Source: Hyperoplus lanceolatus
Lineage: Eukaryota; Chordata; Actinopteri; Uranoscopiformes; Ammodytidae
NCBI GenBank assembly: GCA_026929865.2
Contig: CM049410.1
Location: forward strand, 14,812,501 to 14,876,500
DNA: 64,000 nucleotides
Direction: 5' to 3'
Part shown: positions 35,661 to 47,831 of the stretch, piece after piece
How positions within the stretch are numbered: the first letter of the stretch is position 1
How the letters are laid out: every line of letters starts with the position of its first letter
Notes under the pieces: generated by a model
What the model saw: only the letters and a program-made list of their open reading frames with translations
What the model was told of the DNA's origin: nothing
The model's database searches: none
Program-made: the position numbers and the translations under genes

Positions 35661-35970
35661 TGTGACGCAGACGTTTTTTTAAACATGAATTGAGCATGTG
35701 TTTTCAAGTCCAGCTCAGTTACTGAAAAGCACATGTGGAGGTACTGTGTAGACATTGGAGTCTGAACATTCTGGATGAGGTTTCAAATGTCTATTTTCTT
35801 CCTGACACTTTTATAGGCACTAGTTGACATGTTTTCTGGTCCATGTGTTTGCTGTGTTATTCCCCCCATCCCCCATTTTATATAAAATGTCTAATTCAGT
35901 TACAAATACAAAAGTAAATTAGTACTCTGTTTTTAATCTCCGGGTTAAAACAAAATTGGCATTCCATTAA

Positions 35971-36145
35971 AGCTGCAACGAGTAACATTTAAATATCTTT
36001 TAAAGGCACCATATTGCTTCCTGATTATTTGAATCTTGCACTCCCTGCACGAGCTAGAAAACAGCTTCACGACAGCTGGCGTCGTTAAAATACTACCGCT
36101 TTTCTTCAAAGGTGTCGCCAACGTGCCGACTTACTCGTAGTGGCT
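35971..36145. mobile_element. TTAA-flanked MITE, family B, short copy
   Basis: Flanked by TTAA on both sides (35967-35970 and 36146-36149). Ends AGCTGCAACGAGTAA and TTACTCGTAGTGGCT are inverted. Its whole 175 bp matches, in reverse, the two outer ends of the 8.8-kb element at 44721-53476. The TTAA target suggests Kolobok- or piggyBac-type integration. Confidence 0.75.
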
Positions 36146-36372
36146 TTAAAGCACAATATTTTTATTTGAAATACAACAAAGTGACATGAACAAATAATTT
36201 AACATCACTCTCCACTGATACCTTACTTTTTTTGTATAAATCTTATCTGAATTTTTCTGTATGTAAAAAGTAACACATTAAAAAAGACATTATCAAAAAA
36301 TCATTTGTAAACAACAACAACAAAATACAAGGACATATGTGGCCTCTGAACAATTGGAAGAATGGACTTGAT

Positions 36373-36767
36373 GGTTGCGTTCCGAATCGCATACTCTTTC
36401 TTTTTTCTATTCTACATACTACATCCGACGATAAAAAATAATCTAGTTAGGATGCAGTAGGCATACTATTAGGACATACTTTACTCTCTTATTTCATCAT
36501 AACATTGCGCCTTGATCTTGCCTCTTGCTTTAATATCCGTTGCATCCCCGTTTGTTTTCATATGGAAGCTTCGTCGATGTGACGCACTGGATTGTGGGTC
36601 AGAATTGCCCAAATAGGATGCGCTTTTCAACACTAACAATCTTGGCCGCATGAAGTAGGACATCCGGGTACTTCTAACCATCCTAAATCTGGCCACAAGA
36701 ATCGGGACATCCTAAATCTTCTTTCTACATACTATATAGTAGAAAGTGTGCGATTCGGAACGCAACC
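36373..36767. mobile_element. MITE family C, copy 1, in the hirip3 3' UTR
   Basis: Perfect terminal inverted repeats GGTTGCGTTCCGAATCGCAT and its mirror at the right. It is 395 bp and non-coding. A second copy lies at 50511-50918. Its right end is 6 bp from the hirip3 stop codon, so the hirip3 3' UTR must enter it at once. No target duplication is evident in this copy. Confidence 0.88.
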
Positions 36768-36773
36768 TCTGTG

Positions 36774-39700
36774 TCAGTCGCTGTCTGCATCGTCACTGAT
36801 GATCCCCTTCAGGTTGGCCCAGTCCGTTGCTCTTCTGCGTCCCTTGCTTGTATCGTTTTCCTGCTCACTATCAGAGCCGGAGTTCAGAGTGCTATGATAT
36901 GTGGAGGACGGAGGCTTGTGGTGTTCCTGCCAGACCCCTCTGCGTTTAGGTCTACCTGAGAGAGGTTTCCAAAATGTTGGGTACAATTAATCAATATTTT
37001 GCTTGTGCAATACAATTATAATACACGTGAGTAAATTACTTTGAAATTCAAACATGGTGGGAAAAAAACATTGAATCGCTATGCCAAATGAATTCCCACT
37101 TTGCTTTTCTAGGATTCACATTCAGTGATGCGTAACATTAATTTTCCTTCCTGCACAAATGGCAATTACAGCCGGGGTATATGATTTGGGAGAAAATAAC
37201 AGTTGGGATAAAGATTTGAATCCAAATACCTCAACCGCTCCGCTTGTGTTCTCTCTGGTCCCTCCCTGACATGCTCTACCTGCTGTAGCTCCTCTCTCCA
37301 AACGATAGAATGCGCGTTCATTTTTTTTCCCAACTAGTGTCTTTCCCGGTCTTTCCTCATATACTTGCTGTCTTAGCGGTGTAAGGAGTTGTTAAACGGG
37401 AAATAGGACATTTAGGGGCCATTGATTGTAGACATTGCCGTTTGTTGGCTGCCATAGTGCCAAACTCTCAGACTGCTAGGGTTGTGAATGTTCACGCAAC
37501 TGACGCAACAACGTTGGTGCCAAAGTGAATGGACAGTCCCAACAGCCAATAAGAATGGAGAATCCGAGCCTCGCTCTGATTGGTCAAAGTGTACATAAGC
37601 GGTGGCAATTTTTGAGGGCAGCACACAGAGCAGGGGAGAGCAAAGTGATGAGTAGATATTTTCAGACCACTTCACCTACATATAGCTGAATGGCTAATAT
37701 GACATTTTTGCCAAATATTACAGTGAAAAAGTTACCCACCCCAAGCTTTACAAAAAATTAAAAATTGTATAAATGAGAGACATGCACAGTAAACAAAGCA
37801 TATAAATTACATTAAAATGTTAGGGGTTGGTACAGGTTTTTGAATCATGTGAATCCAAACAACAGCTGGCCAGGGCGAAAATAGTCAAGACAAATGGTTA
37901 CCTTTTGCGGCAAGAATGTTGCTGACATCAAGCTCAGCTATCTCTTCAGCTTCCTCTCGCTCCATTCGCACTTTTTTGCATTTCTTAATACTTGGTTGAC
38001 CTGTGTGTGTAAAAAATGACATATTATTCCTTTAACCCACAGTTCCTGCAGTTAATCAAGTGGCGTCAGTTGTGAAGAAAATTAAAATAGTTAAATTTAC
38101 TTTTTACACTATGACAATTTGACAGAACAGGTTAAGGGACATCAGAAGAAATCAAACGAGGATCTGCTTTCTGGAGGCCACAATATCCCCTTTACACTTT
38201 TACCACTTATGATAATAATAACAACAACAGACAATATGTTTTCAAGATACCTTATTATGAGCAAACGGGAAGCCTGCATTTGGGAACCTCATAAATGTGC
38301 AATAATGCCCAGAATGTGTGTTCTTTAAAAGGTGAATGTTTTCCCACTGTCTCACCATCTACACCAAGATCTTCGAGCTCCTTCTTCAGAGCAGCCACCT
38401 TGGCGCCAATAGAGCGACATCCATCCAAGAGCTTCTTGTAATTCCGCCTCACACCACAGAGAGCAATGTAGCGTTTCAGCCTCACAACTGCTTTGTTGTC
38501 AGCCTGCAAGATAAAAATGGAGGATTATTCTACATCCTCACTCTAGTCTATACAGTAATAATTACCCAATATGCACTAGTGCTCCAGGGATTCATATTCA
38601 AAACTTAAATAATCTACTAATTATCTTGCTCTGAGGGATAATGGTGTCTGCTCACATTTCGCATGGTAAAATTAATCGTGATTAATCCACAGAATCCTGT
38701 GATTAATCTGATTAAAAATTGTAATCGTTTGACAGCCCATATATATACACGCACACACACACTACAACTACATTTCAAACCACAATACCACGTCAAAAAA
38801 AAAAATTATATATATATATAGGGGAAGGTGGGGTGATTTGTGCATTTTGGAAGTTGCAAAACCCCTTGTTTCTAGAAAACCGTGGAAGAAATTGGAAATG
38901 TGACCACATATTTAAGAAGAGCCATCCATTTGACTCATCCTGTAAAGAAGGGAGACACAAAGAATAAGATATAAGCACATTTAAGCTCAAAAAACTGTGT
39001 TTTGCCTTTCAAAGTAAAATTTCCATGATCAAGGTTTTTTGATTATTGTGTCTGAACAAATATAGACACGTTTGAAAACATTTGACACATGTTTTAGTGC
39101 TTTGGTATGCTACACAGTGGCCCTCATTTATCAAACTTGCGTGGAAACTGGTGCAGATTCTGGCGCAAATACCTCCCTACGCCAGGTATCGCGTGGGATT
39201 TATCAAACAGTCGTATCTCGCCAATCTCAGCGTACGCCAGGCCATTATTGATAAATGCGGCGGATGAAAACGAGCGTATCACGCCCCTATATTTTCTCAG
39301 TTTAGAAGCCTCGCCCAGAGGTTTTACGACATGGATATGCGCAATACGGCACTTACCTGAAGTAGAAATTGACAGAATAACAGCGAAAGTAGAAAAAAAG
39401 AGTTTCATTTCGGAGCATTAGCCTACAAGCAGCATCAAAGAACGACAGAAGGCAGCAGTTAGGAAGGAAATAACTGCTGCGGTCAACAGCGTTGGTGTTG
39501 ACAGCGTTGGTGTCGTGTCGCCACTAAAAAAAGCGTGTTGCTGTTCTGAAATGCAACCAACTGGGGGTGCGGGACTGCGGGCATAATATAAGTGGAGAAA
39601 AAGACGCACCAACTGTCGGATAATGGTCCCCATAAAATAAATACACGTCTGCAGAGATTTTAATGATTAGAATGTATTGGCCCTTTTAGATAGCACTAGG

Positions 39701-42700
39701 CTACTCAAAATGGTTTTAAAAACTAAAAATAACACATTTTGCGTTTTACTGTATGACAGCATGCGCTTGGCACGAGTGGTCAGCCCGGCCGTCAGCTGCA
39801 CAAGCCGACCCGGCAGCGATCGGCTGTGAGAGCGCCCACCGTCCTGCTCCACCAGCAGATCGGAACAACGTGCCGGTAAACGGTGGAAATAAGTCGCTCG
39901 CTTTAGCATCAATGACATATTAAAAGAGGAACTAACATCTACAAAGTGCGTCAAATAAATAAAATGTTAAGCTGAATGTTGTGCCGTGTATTTTTTTGTA
40001 TCATAAAGAGCAGTGTAGGCCTACTACATATTTAATACTTAGGCTAACATTTTGAATGAATGCAGCCCCCGTGCCTCAGTGTCCCTGCTCCAAGACAACT
40101 GCCCTTACGCAGTCCCATGCAGCGCTCCTAAGTGGCTGGTGTGCGCACTATTGAATCAGCTCTCCTACTCAGTTTCACACCATAAGCTGCACATTTTTAA
40201 GTGATTCATATCTTTATTTCGGTCTTATTTGCACTGCATTTGTATTATCTTCTAATAATTGTCCAACAAAGTCATCGGCTACCCGGCACAGCCTGCACTG
40301 CGAGTCCAAGCTGTTTTCAAATTTGCGTACACGAGCTGAGAGCTGGCGTGGGATTTGAGCGTACTCTACGCTCACGTCCATATTGATAAATGCCGAGATT
40401 TGCGTGGAAATGTACGTACACCCATTTTTCTGGTCTACGCAAGATTGATAAATGAGGGCCTTTGAGTCTATATAGTTAGCACAATGTCAACCCTAAATTG
40501 CTGCATCATGCCTATTATCCAAAATTCTGGGGATGGGGTGATTTGTGCGCAAGGGCCTGTGTGAGTTATAAGTAAGTAAGTAAGTAAAATGTATTTATAA
40601 AAGCACATTTATGACAGTTTGCACTGTCCAAAGTGCTGTACATAGTGCATTCAGTAGGTAAACAATGAAGGTAAAATAACAATAACCAAAATAAAGGACG
40701 TAAAGCCCATACATCCACATAAACACAGATAGTAGTGCAGAGGTAAGTAAGTAGTGCAGAGGTTAATGGGGAGGAAACACCAGGGTGTACATATGGGTTT
40801 TGAGCCTTGATTTAAAGGCAGAAATGTAGGGGGAATCACATTTGTCAGGTGGCAGTTGGTTCCACAAGCTCGGAGCAACTAGTGCAAAGTACATTTCTGA
40901 GAGTTGTGCCAGTGGCATGGCTGTATACGCTGGTCACCAAAAGAAAGTGATTGTCTACAGTAGCTCAGAAGAGAGTGACATCTCAATTCCACTTAACGAC
41001 ACCACTGATGAGAGTTCAGATGGCCAGAAAGATGATGATGGTGACTTTGTCATTGTGACTCAATGACGCACAAATCACCCCACTACGTGGGGTGATTTGT
41101 GCGACAAGACAACTTTTTTTCCGAAAGCTATATTTCTTAAACAGTTTATTCCAGAACCAAAGTTTTTATTGCCAGGGATGCACAACATCCTGAAATATAT
41201 GTACATATTTGAGTTGGAGACATAACTGTCAAGGCCTCACTTTAAAATCACTTTGAGTAAAAAGTTGCACAAATCACCCCACCTTCCCCTATATAAATAT
41301 AAGGGCTGTGGTGTATATATATATACACCACCATCATTAATATCATGCGTTCACCTCTGGAGTACTTGTGCTCTCCTTTTTCTTTGTGCCCTCCTTTTTT
41401 TTCACACGTTTCTTCTTTTTTTTGTCATCTTTTGTATTTTCCTTCCCACTACGTTTCGTATCCTCCAAAGAGGGGAGTGATGAGGAATCCGAGTCCGAGT
41501 TATTGTTTTTCTTTTCCGCCAAGACTTTTTCATCTGTGAAACACAACAGCCAAAAAGTGAAATGATGAATAAACATCTATTTATGGGATGAGTAGGTATA
41601 AGTTTGCAATGTCACCTTTTTCACCGTCGTCTGAGGATTCGTCAGATTTGTGGCTCTTTTCTGACTTGCCGCCCATGTCAGTTTCTTTCTCCTCATCGGT
41701 CTTAGCCATTTTCTGTTCTTCACTAGTTTTGCCGGCATTGGTTGTACTCTTAGCTTTCTTTTTCACCCTTTTCTTTGGACTGTCAACAAGGTTACTCTCA
41801 CTCTCTTCTTTTTCTGACTCATGCATTTTCTCTTCTGTGGAATCATCGCTGTCTATCTGCTGTTTACGCTTTCCACTTGTCTTTTGCGGTGTTGTTTTAA
41901 CCTCTTTCTCTTCAGATCCAGATTTGATTGGCTCTTGTTTGTCACTCCCCTCACTTCCTGTTTTGCAGCTCTCTTCATCCTCTGATTCTGCCATCAACCA
42001 CACAAGAACACATTTCAACATTTAATGTGTTGCCACAGGGCAGGGTAACTCACTGTAGAAAACTAACACACCTCACTCGGGATAAGACAGACAAAGTAAG
42101 GATAACAAAGGCACTGAGGGACTGAGGTTCTCGGAAATGGCAACAGCCTTCAATCAGTGGTATGCCAACTACAAAAGTTTTGTTTTCAGTGCAACATATG
42201 ACCTGGCATCATCATTAAGGGTGGAGCAAGCGATTGCCAATTGCCATTGTCAAATCAGTCAATATGTGCTGACTATTGGCTACCCGTATGTAGTGGATCG
42301 TGAGGAAATATTTAAATTTGACAACAAGCGGAGTTCACCTTTAAATGTAAACACACTAAAAAAAAAAAAAAAAACAGTATACCCGATGTAGAGCTTGACA
42401 GACGACCACAGGATTTCTTCGCCCTGGATTCATCTCCGTCTTCTCTCCCACTAAGCACCTTTTCACTTTCCTTTTCCCTCTTCCTTTTGTTTTGGGGCTT
42501 CTTGGTCTCAAAATCACTTCCACTTTTTTCATTGTCCGACTCCTACCAAAGAGAAAAAAATAAATAAAAATAAAATTATGAGGATGACAATTACCACAGC
42601 AGTGGATATGACCTCCCTACAACAATCTACACCACTCGAAAACACAAATACAAACTGTATAGGAAGAAATCAACACACCTTCATTTTCATCAGTTCCTCT

Positions 42701-43937
42701 TTAACCACCCGTTTCATGAAATGTTTGGCCTTTGGACTTAATGAGTCACGTCGCACATGTGCCAGATATCGCCTTTTTAGAATCCCGAAGGTCAGTGTGC
42801 TGCAATGAGACATTACAAAAATTAAATCAAAAGGTTTAAATCAGGGTGCATTAAGAAGGAGGTATTGTATTCAAAAAGTGACATACTTAACTTGATCCTG
42901 CTTGTTATTAAATATAGACAGAGAAATATATCTGATAATGATGAAATTTAACTTACAGAAATTGTATTGAATGAACAGAAAAATACCATGAAGAATGAAA
43001 TGCAAGAATTCTGAAGTGACAGAGGGATTTTTCGTTTTGTTTAAATATTAAAATTGCAGCTGCCAGCTGGGACTAGTCTGGCTTGACCACTCCCGCCAGC
43101 GTCTATTAAGCGCTGGCATCGGCAAACAACGCTACGCCTCCATTGGCTGCTTCCCGGGGTTAGCCCCGCCGTAGATGATTGTGATTGGTTTAAATAAATA
43201 AAAACAGGCCAGCCCAGTTTCCCCCCCGAATAGACGGCTCTAAACGGAGTGCTTCCAGACCATACTACTTGCTGTAGTTTGGTCTGGCTTTGCGAGACTA
43301 GCTGGGACACCATGAGATACCAAATTTCAATTCACAGGATTTGACCCACAATTGATTATCCATAGCCCAGAAACTTCACATCAAAAGGGAGAAACGGGAG
43401 AAACTCTGTTTTGTACAGGTCGACTTGGGAGTTTGTGGGCACAACTTCTATAACAAACAGGTTATTATCCATAAGACAATTCTTATCGTGTAGATGTCTT
43501 AATTTCAAAGGCGAAGACATGTTGTATTATTTGGTGATTTTTCTTCATCACTGAAGCTAACGATAGTAGGCCTACTTATTATAGGAGTATACTTTTCTCC
43601 ACAACGAAAAACAAACAAACGTGATTACAAAAATCAGACTCGATCATTAGATACACTTTCAGCACAAAACTTACTGACAAAAAGGGTTTCACGCTCCTTG
43701 GCAGCTGCTTGTCATCACCAATAAAATTGCATCAAAGTAGCTCGGTGACGTATGGTAAATTAGCAACCAAAGTTGTAAAATTACGCATAGATCTGTAGGC
43801 TATTTTTTGACTCGGTAAAACAGCACAGTGTGCTAAAAAACCTCTTGAGTATTTAAACCTTACCTGAGGTCTGTATCATCGCAGAGCTGACAAGACACAA
43901 ACCTGCGGATACTTGCTGTTTCTTTATCTGACACCAT
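36774..43937 (-). CDS. hirip3: HIRA-interacting protein 3, histone chaperone
   Basis: Exons 43937-43864 (ATG), 42799-42679, 42542-42383, 41987-41616, 41533-41355, 38503-38356, 38000-37902 and 36955-36774 (TGA) total 1335 nt, 444 aa (human 556). The N-terminal DLSTLTFGILKRRYLAH resembles human DLSTLTHSIVRRRYLAH. The middle is highly charged Lys/Glu/Ser low complexity, as in the family. Exon 38503-38356 holds the conserved C-terminal block VVRLKRYIALCGVRRNYKKL with the CHZ-type histone-binding region. The C-terminus WANLKGIISDDADSD also matches. HIRIP3 binds the histone chaperone HIRA and H2A-type histones in the nucleus. Many Ser-Asp/Glu runs suggest CK2 sites. Introns contain three transposon insertions, and a MITE begins 6 bp after the stop. 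Confidence 0.95.
37440..37660. promoter_or_regulatory. CCAAT-box cluster in hirip3 intron
   Basis: AGCCAATAAG and CTGATTGGTCA lie about 35 bp apart with a TACATAAGCGG element just beyond, inside the last hirip3 intron. The layout resembles a promoter or a promoter-bearing repeat. No coding exon is linked to it. Confidence 0.2.
39119..40460. mobile_element. Nested DNA transposon with GGCCCTCATTTATCAA termini
   Basis: Left GGCCCTCATTTATCAA and right TTGATAAATGAGGGCC are perfectly inverted. Sub-terminal TTGATAAATGC and TTTATCAAAC motifs repeat inward. No intact transposase. No clear target duplication was found. It sits within the TA-flanked element. Confidence 0.8.
40563..40887 (-). mobile_element. 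5'-truncated LINE, 3' end of ORF2
   Basis: On the minus strand a frame reads LWNQLPPDKCDSP then AFKSRLKTHMYTL and stops, the typical C-terminus of L2/CR1/Rex-type LINE reverse transcriptase ORF2. A 3' UTR follows and ends in a short (CTTA)n tail near 40563-40580. It is only about 325 bp long, as usual for dead-on-arrival copies. Confidence 0.75.
43074..43300. mobile_element. MITE family D, copy 1, in hirip3 intron 1
   Basis: A 227-bp unit begins TAGTCTGGCTTGACC and ends GGCTTTGCGAGACTA. It is flanked by GCTGGGAC on both sides. It is nearly identical to 53878-54103. Non-coding. Confidence 0.9.
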
Positions 43938-43986
43938 GATGTTTTCAATTGTGTTGATTTGTTTTTGGCGGTGGCGGGGTGGGGGG

Positions 43987-44071
43987 CTAGCCTGGCTCCG
44001 CCCGCCCGCCTACTTCCGGCCAAATTTTATTTTCCCTTCAGTAGTACGATGGTCTGGTAGCACCAGGCTAG
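43987..44071. mobile_element. Very short MITE beside the hirip3 start
   Basis: An 85-bp unit with ends CTAGCCTGGCT and ACCAGGCTAG, flanked by TGGGGGG on both sides. It shares GATGGTCTGGTAG-type sequence with family D. It lies about 50 bp upstream of the hirip3 start codon, so within the promoter or 5' UTR. Confidence 0.6.
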
Positions 44072-44862
44072 TGGGGGGCGGGACGTAGCAGGAAATGTTG
44101 TTAGGCCCTTTCAAAATCAAAATAAATACAACCTTTGATAATACCATGGATAATACTTGACTGCTAAATGTTTTCACATTTGAGCTATTATCAACTCCTT
44201 TTAAACTTCAAGTCAAAAAGAGGTCATTCTATATTCTTAAACCCCTAAACTTTTATTGTAATGGAAAAATGTTTTATTCACAATGGCCTTTACTTATTTT
44301 AATATGCTGCAGTATTTACCCATCTTTATTTCTTATACAGTCTATGGTATTTTAATGATTTAATTTAAGTCAATTTAAAAATATTCAATATGTAATACTC
44401 TTCATTTCATCTTATATATTTTCATAAGATTTGTGCCTTAATTTTGCACTGTTTTGCCCTTTAGCTATGTACGATGTACAGTCCCCTCCAATAGTATTGG
44501 AACAGTGAGGCCAATTCCTTTATTTTTGCTGTAGACTGGAAACATTTGGGTTTGACACCAAACTATGAATATGAGACAATAGATCAACATTTCAGCTTTC
44601 ATTTCCAGGTATTTACATCTGGATCTGATACACAACTGAGAAGATAGCATTATTTGTAAAGGAACACCACATTTTTAGGTGAGCAAAAGTATTGGAACAG
44701 ATACACTTAAAATAAATTAAAGCCACTACGAGTAAGTCGGCACGTTGGCGACACCTTTGAAGAAAAGCGGTAGTATTTTAACGACGCCAGCTGTCGTGAA
44801 GCTGTTTTCTAGCTCGTGCAGGGAGTGCAAGATTCAAATAATCAGGAAGCAATATGGTGCGT

Positions 44863-46792
44863 GTCCGTGTGTTGAAAGTGTGGAGGGCACCGGACTCTTT
44901 TCGGCTCTTTCCCAAACGACTCCCTAGGCACTCCCACTCCGTGAGCGAGTGTGACTTGCTGTGGAGTCACCATCGCGGCTGTGAAGTGCCACTCGATCAT
45001 TAAGGGGAGGGTACAACAACGGCGCGGGTTTGGCAAGCCCTCGCCTCTGTCAGACGGAAACAGGAAGACTAACTAACTAACTAACACTAGTTAAACTGTT
45101 AAGTCTTTATTTCTCACCCTAAAATTAAATTCCACCACATTTATATTTGACCTGAAACACTCTTTACATTCATATTCAGCTACGCATGTGAGAGTAAAAT
45201 GTAGCATTGAATAAAAACAAACACTTCCATGATTTTTTGGCTGCATAATTAATTTTTTGTTAAACATTTTGTAACTGCATATTCTTAATTTTACCAGCTC
45301 AGTCTGTAGTGGAGAAAACGGGTGGGTGTTTGATCAGCTGTTTAATTATCCTTTTAGTTTACATGCGCAGCAGCATACACAACCAGGGAAAAGAACAATA
45401 GTCTGCTAAAGCATGTATTCCACTTGTCATGATCTGCCATTACGACCGGCGAATCGCGGCAGTTAATTAGCGTGCATAAATTATAATGCACTGCAAGGGT
45501 GGTCATAAATAAGAAAAGTCATGCGCTCCAGCTGACTGTCACCCCCGCTATTACTACCCCTCATCGGCTTTAACAGTAACACAAATCTTACTAACAATTT
45601 AAGGAAATAATAATCACTGTCCCTTATTAACTTGTGGGCATTTTCTTCATCTGCTTCGTTTTATCTTTTATCCACGCCTTGAAAATACACTAACGGTAGA
45701 CAAGTGGCATAATCAAATCAACAAGTGTAAAACAACATGTTAATTCCGATAGTGTAGGCTACCCTCCGGTTCCGTCATATAGGGCTATGCATAAAAATAA
45801 TCAATCAAATGTTTGTTTGAGGTAAGAGAACGTTTCATTTATAATTCGGGAAACAAACTCCATGGAACTCTCATTTGTAGGTTTGGCTCTGTCGTTTCTG
45901 GGTTCTGGTGGTGTGGCGTGATGAAAGAAGTTGACAGCTGACGCAGTTGAGGAGGGTCCCAGGTACGATTCTTTATTTAAACAACAAAACTCATACTGCA
46001 GTCAAACGAAGCCAATAAAAAGTTAGAGTATTTGGAGCCAAATCAAATAGAGGAAGATGCATAGGACTAACTAAGAATGTTCTTGTCAGCTGAAAGCCCT
46101 GAAAAACCCTGTCTTTCTGGTGCTGTGTATCCGTCTTTAACCTGAGAATCTAAGCCATCTGATTGGTCATTAGGTCAAGCCTCCTTGCTTATAATTGGTG
46201 TATCCTGACTACTACAAAAGTATTCTTAAAAAGGACATTTTGCAGAAGGGTCTGCAGTGAGCATCATCTGAAAGGAATGTCCCGTTGGGCGCTGAGGGTC
46301 TTCCTCAGAGCTAAGAACAACAATGTTGGACAGTGGCCAAAATTATCTACACTCCCCAGGTTTGAGATGAATTCAAACCAGGCTGTGCTAGTTTGAACTC
46401 ATAAAACAGTCTATTTTAACCTATATACAAAACTAGTAGCCTATGAAATACAAGAGTTTACGCTAGAGGCCGCACAGCTAAGAACCCACATTCCTATCTG
46501 TACTCTCTTCTACAGAGGATGAGGAACTCAGTCCTCATAAGGCAGTTTTATAAAACAGTATCAAAAATGTGTAATGACAAAATACCCTACAGCTCCTCCA
46601 TTCCGGACTTAATTGATTGGCGGACACCTGTGTCAAACGTAAGGCTAAGCCACCATCGATGCAGACTCTGTGATCGAGGGCTTTATAACCCACTCACACT
46701 CGAGGCTCTGTGGTTTGGGATGACACTCAATATGGCGGGCCCTCCTCGCGAACGCGCAAACGGAGGGATAAAGGGCCTGAGTCTAAAGCCCC
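44863..46792. other. Unassigned interior of the composite element
   Basis: Mixed sequence with no delimited repeat and no recognisable protein. The start (44863-45070) is GC-rich. Near 45900-46500 there is only ordinary AT-rich DNA. Confidence 0.4.
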
Positions 46793-47831
46793 TTTTACAC
46801 AGCCAGTGAAAGCCGGGAATATGCCGGCCTTTCGGCCCTCCGCCCTGCTGTATAAATGCGACAGTTGCGGAACGAGGGAAGAAAGGTGCGAGAGATTGTT
46901 CCGGGAATTTTACTACCTCGGGGGGTAGTAAGATTCCCGACACAATCAGTTCCGCCTCTCTGTTTAAATGCTCCAGCTTGTTGTTGCGGAACAGGGGGGC
47001 GTTTGACGTTCCACAGCCTACGTTCTAAACATGCGACCATGTTAGCAGTTGAAGGACGTGTGTTTAACATTAATCACGGCGGCCTGATGTCCCGTGAAAA
47101 TCACCAAATAAAAGGAACGGCGTATAATCTATCTGATCATGAGGTCCGTTGCTCAATCCAAACCCCCACGCTTCATTTTGCAGAGTGTTTGAGTCTATTT
47201 CTGCCCAGGAGAAGTTGTACAATGGGAAAGCTAGGCTAGGCTAAGTAAGGGATAAAGTATAGCGAACGGGTCACTTGCTAGAAATAAAGACCAACAAGCT
47301 GAAGCAGGAGCACGACGCGCAGCGGAGGGCTCTTGTTCAGCTTGACCTAGTAACGGGGGAATAGTCTGCTCGCCCCGCTAGACTGTCTGCTTCAGCTGAC
47401 TGAAGGCTCCGGCTCAGCTGTTGCTGAGCTACTGTTTTGCTAACACAACTCAAGACGTGAAGAGGTGAAGCGGAGTGATTTTGTCAGTTTGGTTAACAGT
47501 CCCAGTGATGTTGGACTCAGCGCGTAGCGAGATCAGCTGGCACATCGTGGGGACAGTAAAATACGGCAAGCTCCAGCACTTCTGCTCTCAATTCACCGGC
47601 CAGTGTTGTTGTAAAGCAGCTGACCGGCGCGGCGCTAAATGTTTACGTCACACCTGACGCTGTTTACAAGCACCTCTTTCATTCCGGAACGCTGTGTAAA
47701 AGGAGCTACTGATGCGCCAGCAGGCCGGCGTTGCTTGCTTCTGTGTAAATAACACAGAAGCAAGCAAAGCCGGCATTTTGGAGTGATGTTGTTCCGTCAA
47801 TATGCCGCAATCTCTGTGTAAAAGGGGCTTA
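46793..47831. mobile_element. Inverted-repeat DNA element with TAAAGCCCCTTTTACAC ends
   Basis: Left TAAAGCCCCTTTTACACAG and right CTGTGTAAAAGGGGCTTA are inverted. TGAGT occurs near both outer borders, a possible 5-bp duplication. Interior is GC-rich with several internal GCCGG-type repeats. No transposase is recognised. Confidence 0.7.

Larger units (their letters stand above)
38821..41289. mobile_element. TA-flanked DNA transposon with internal insertions
   Basis: Terminal inverted repeats GGGGAAGGTGGGGTGATTTG and its mirror, flanked by TA. A short plus-strand frame at about 40889-41066 ends in an acidic tail (KDDDGDFVIVTQ) that may be the C-terminus of its transposase. TA duplication suits mariner/pogo-type elements. 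Two later insertions (39119-40460 and 40563-40887) account for most of its length. It lies in hirip3 intron 5. Confidence 0.75.

Noticed and set aside
41588-42025. Serine-rich plus-strand frame of 145 codons
   Set aside because: Antisense shadow of the charged hirip3 exon 41987-41616.
46519-47239. Several overlapping frames of 70-127 codons within the composite element
   Set aside because: No recognisable domain; they fall in a GC-rich inverted-repeat element where stops are rare by chance.
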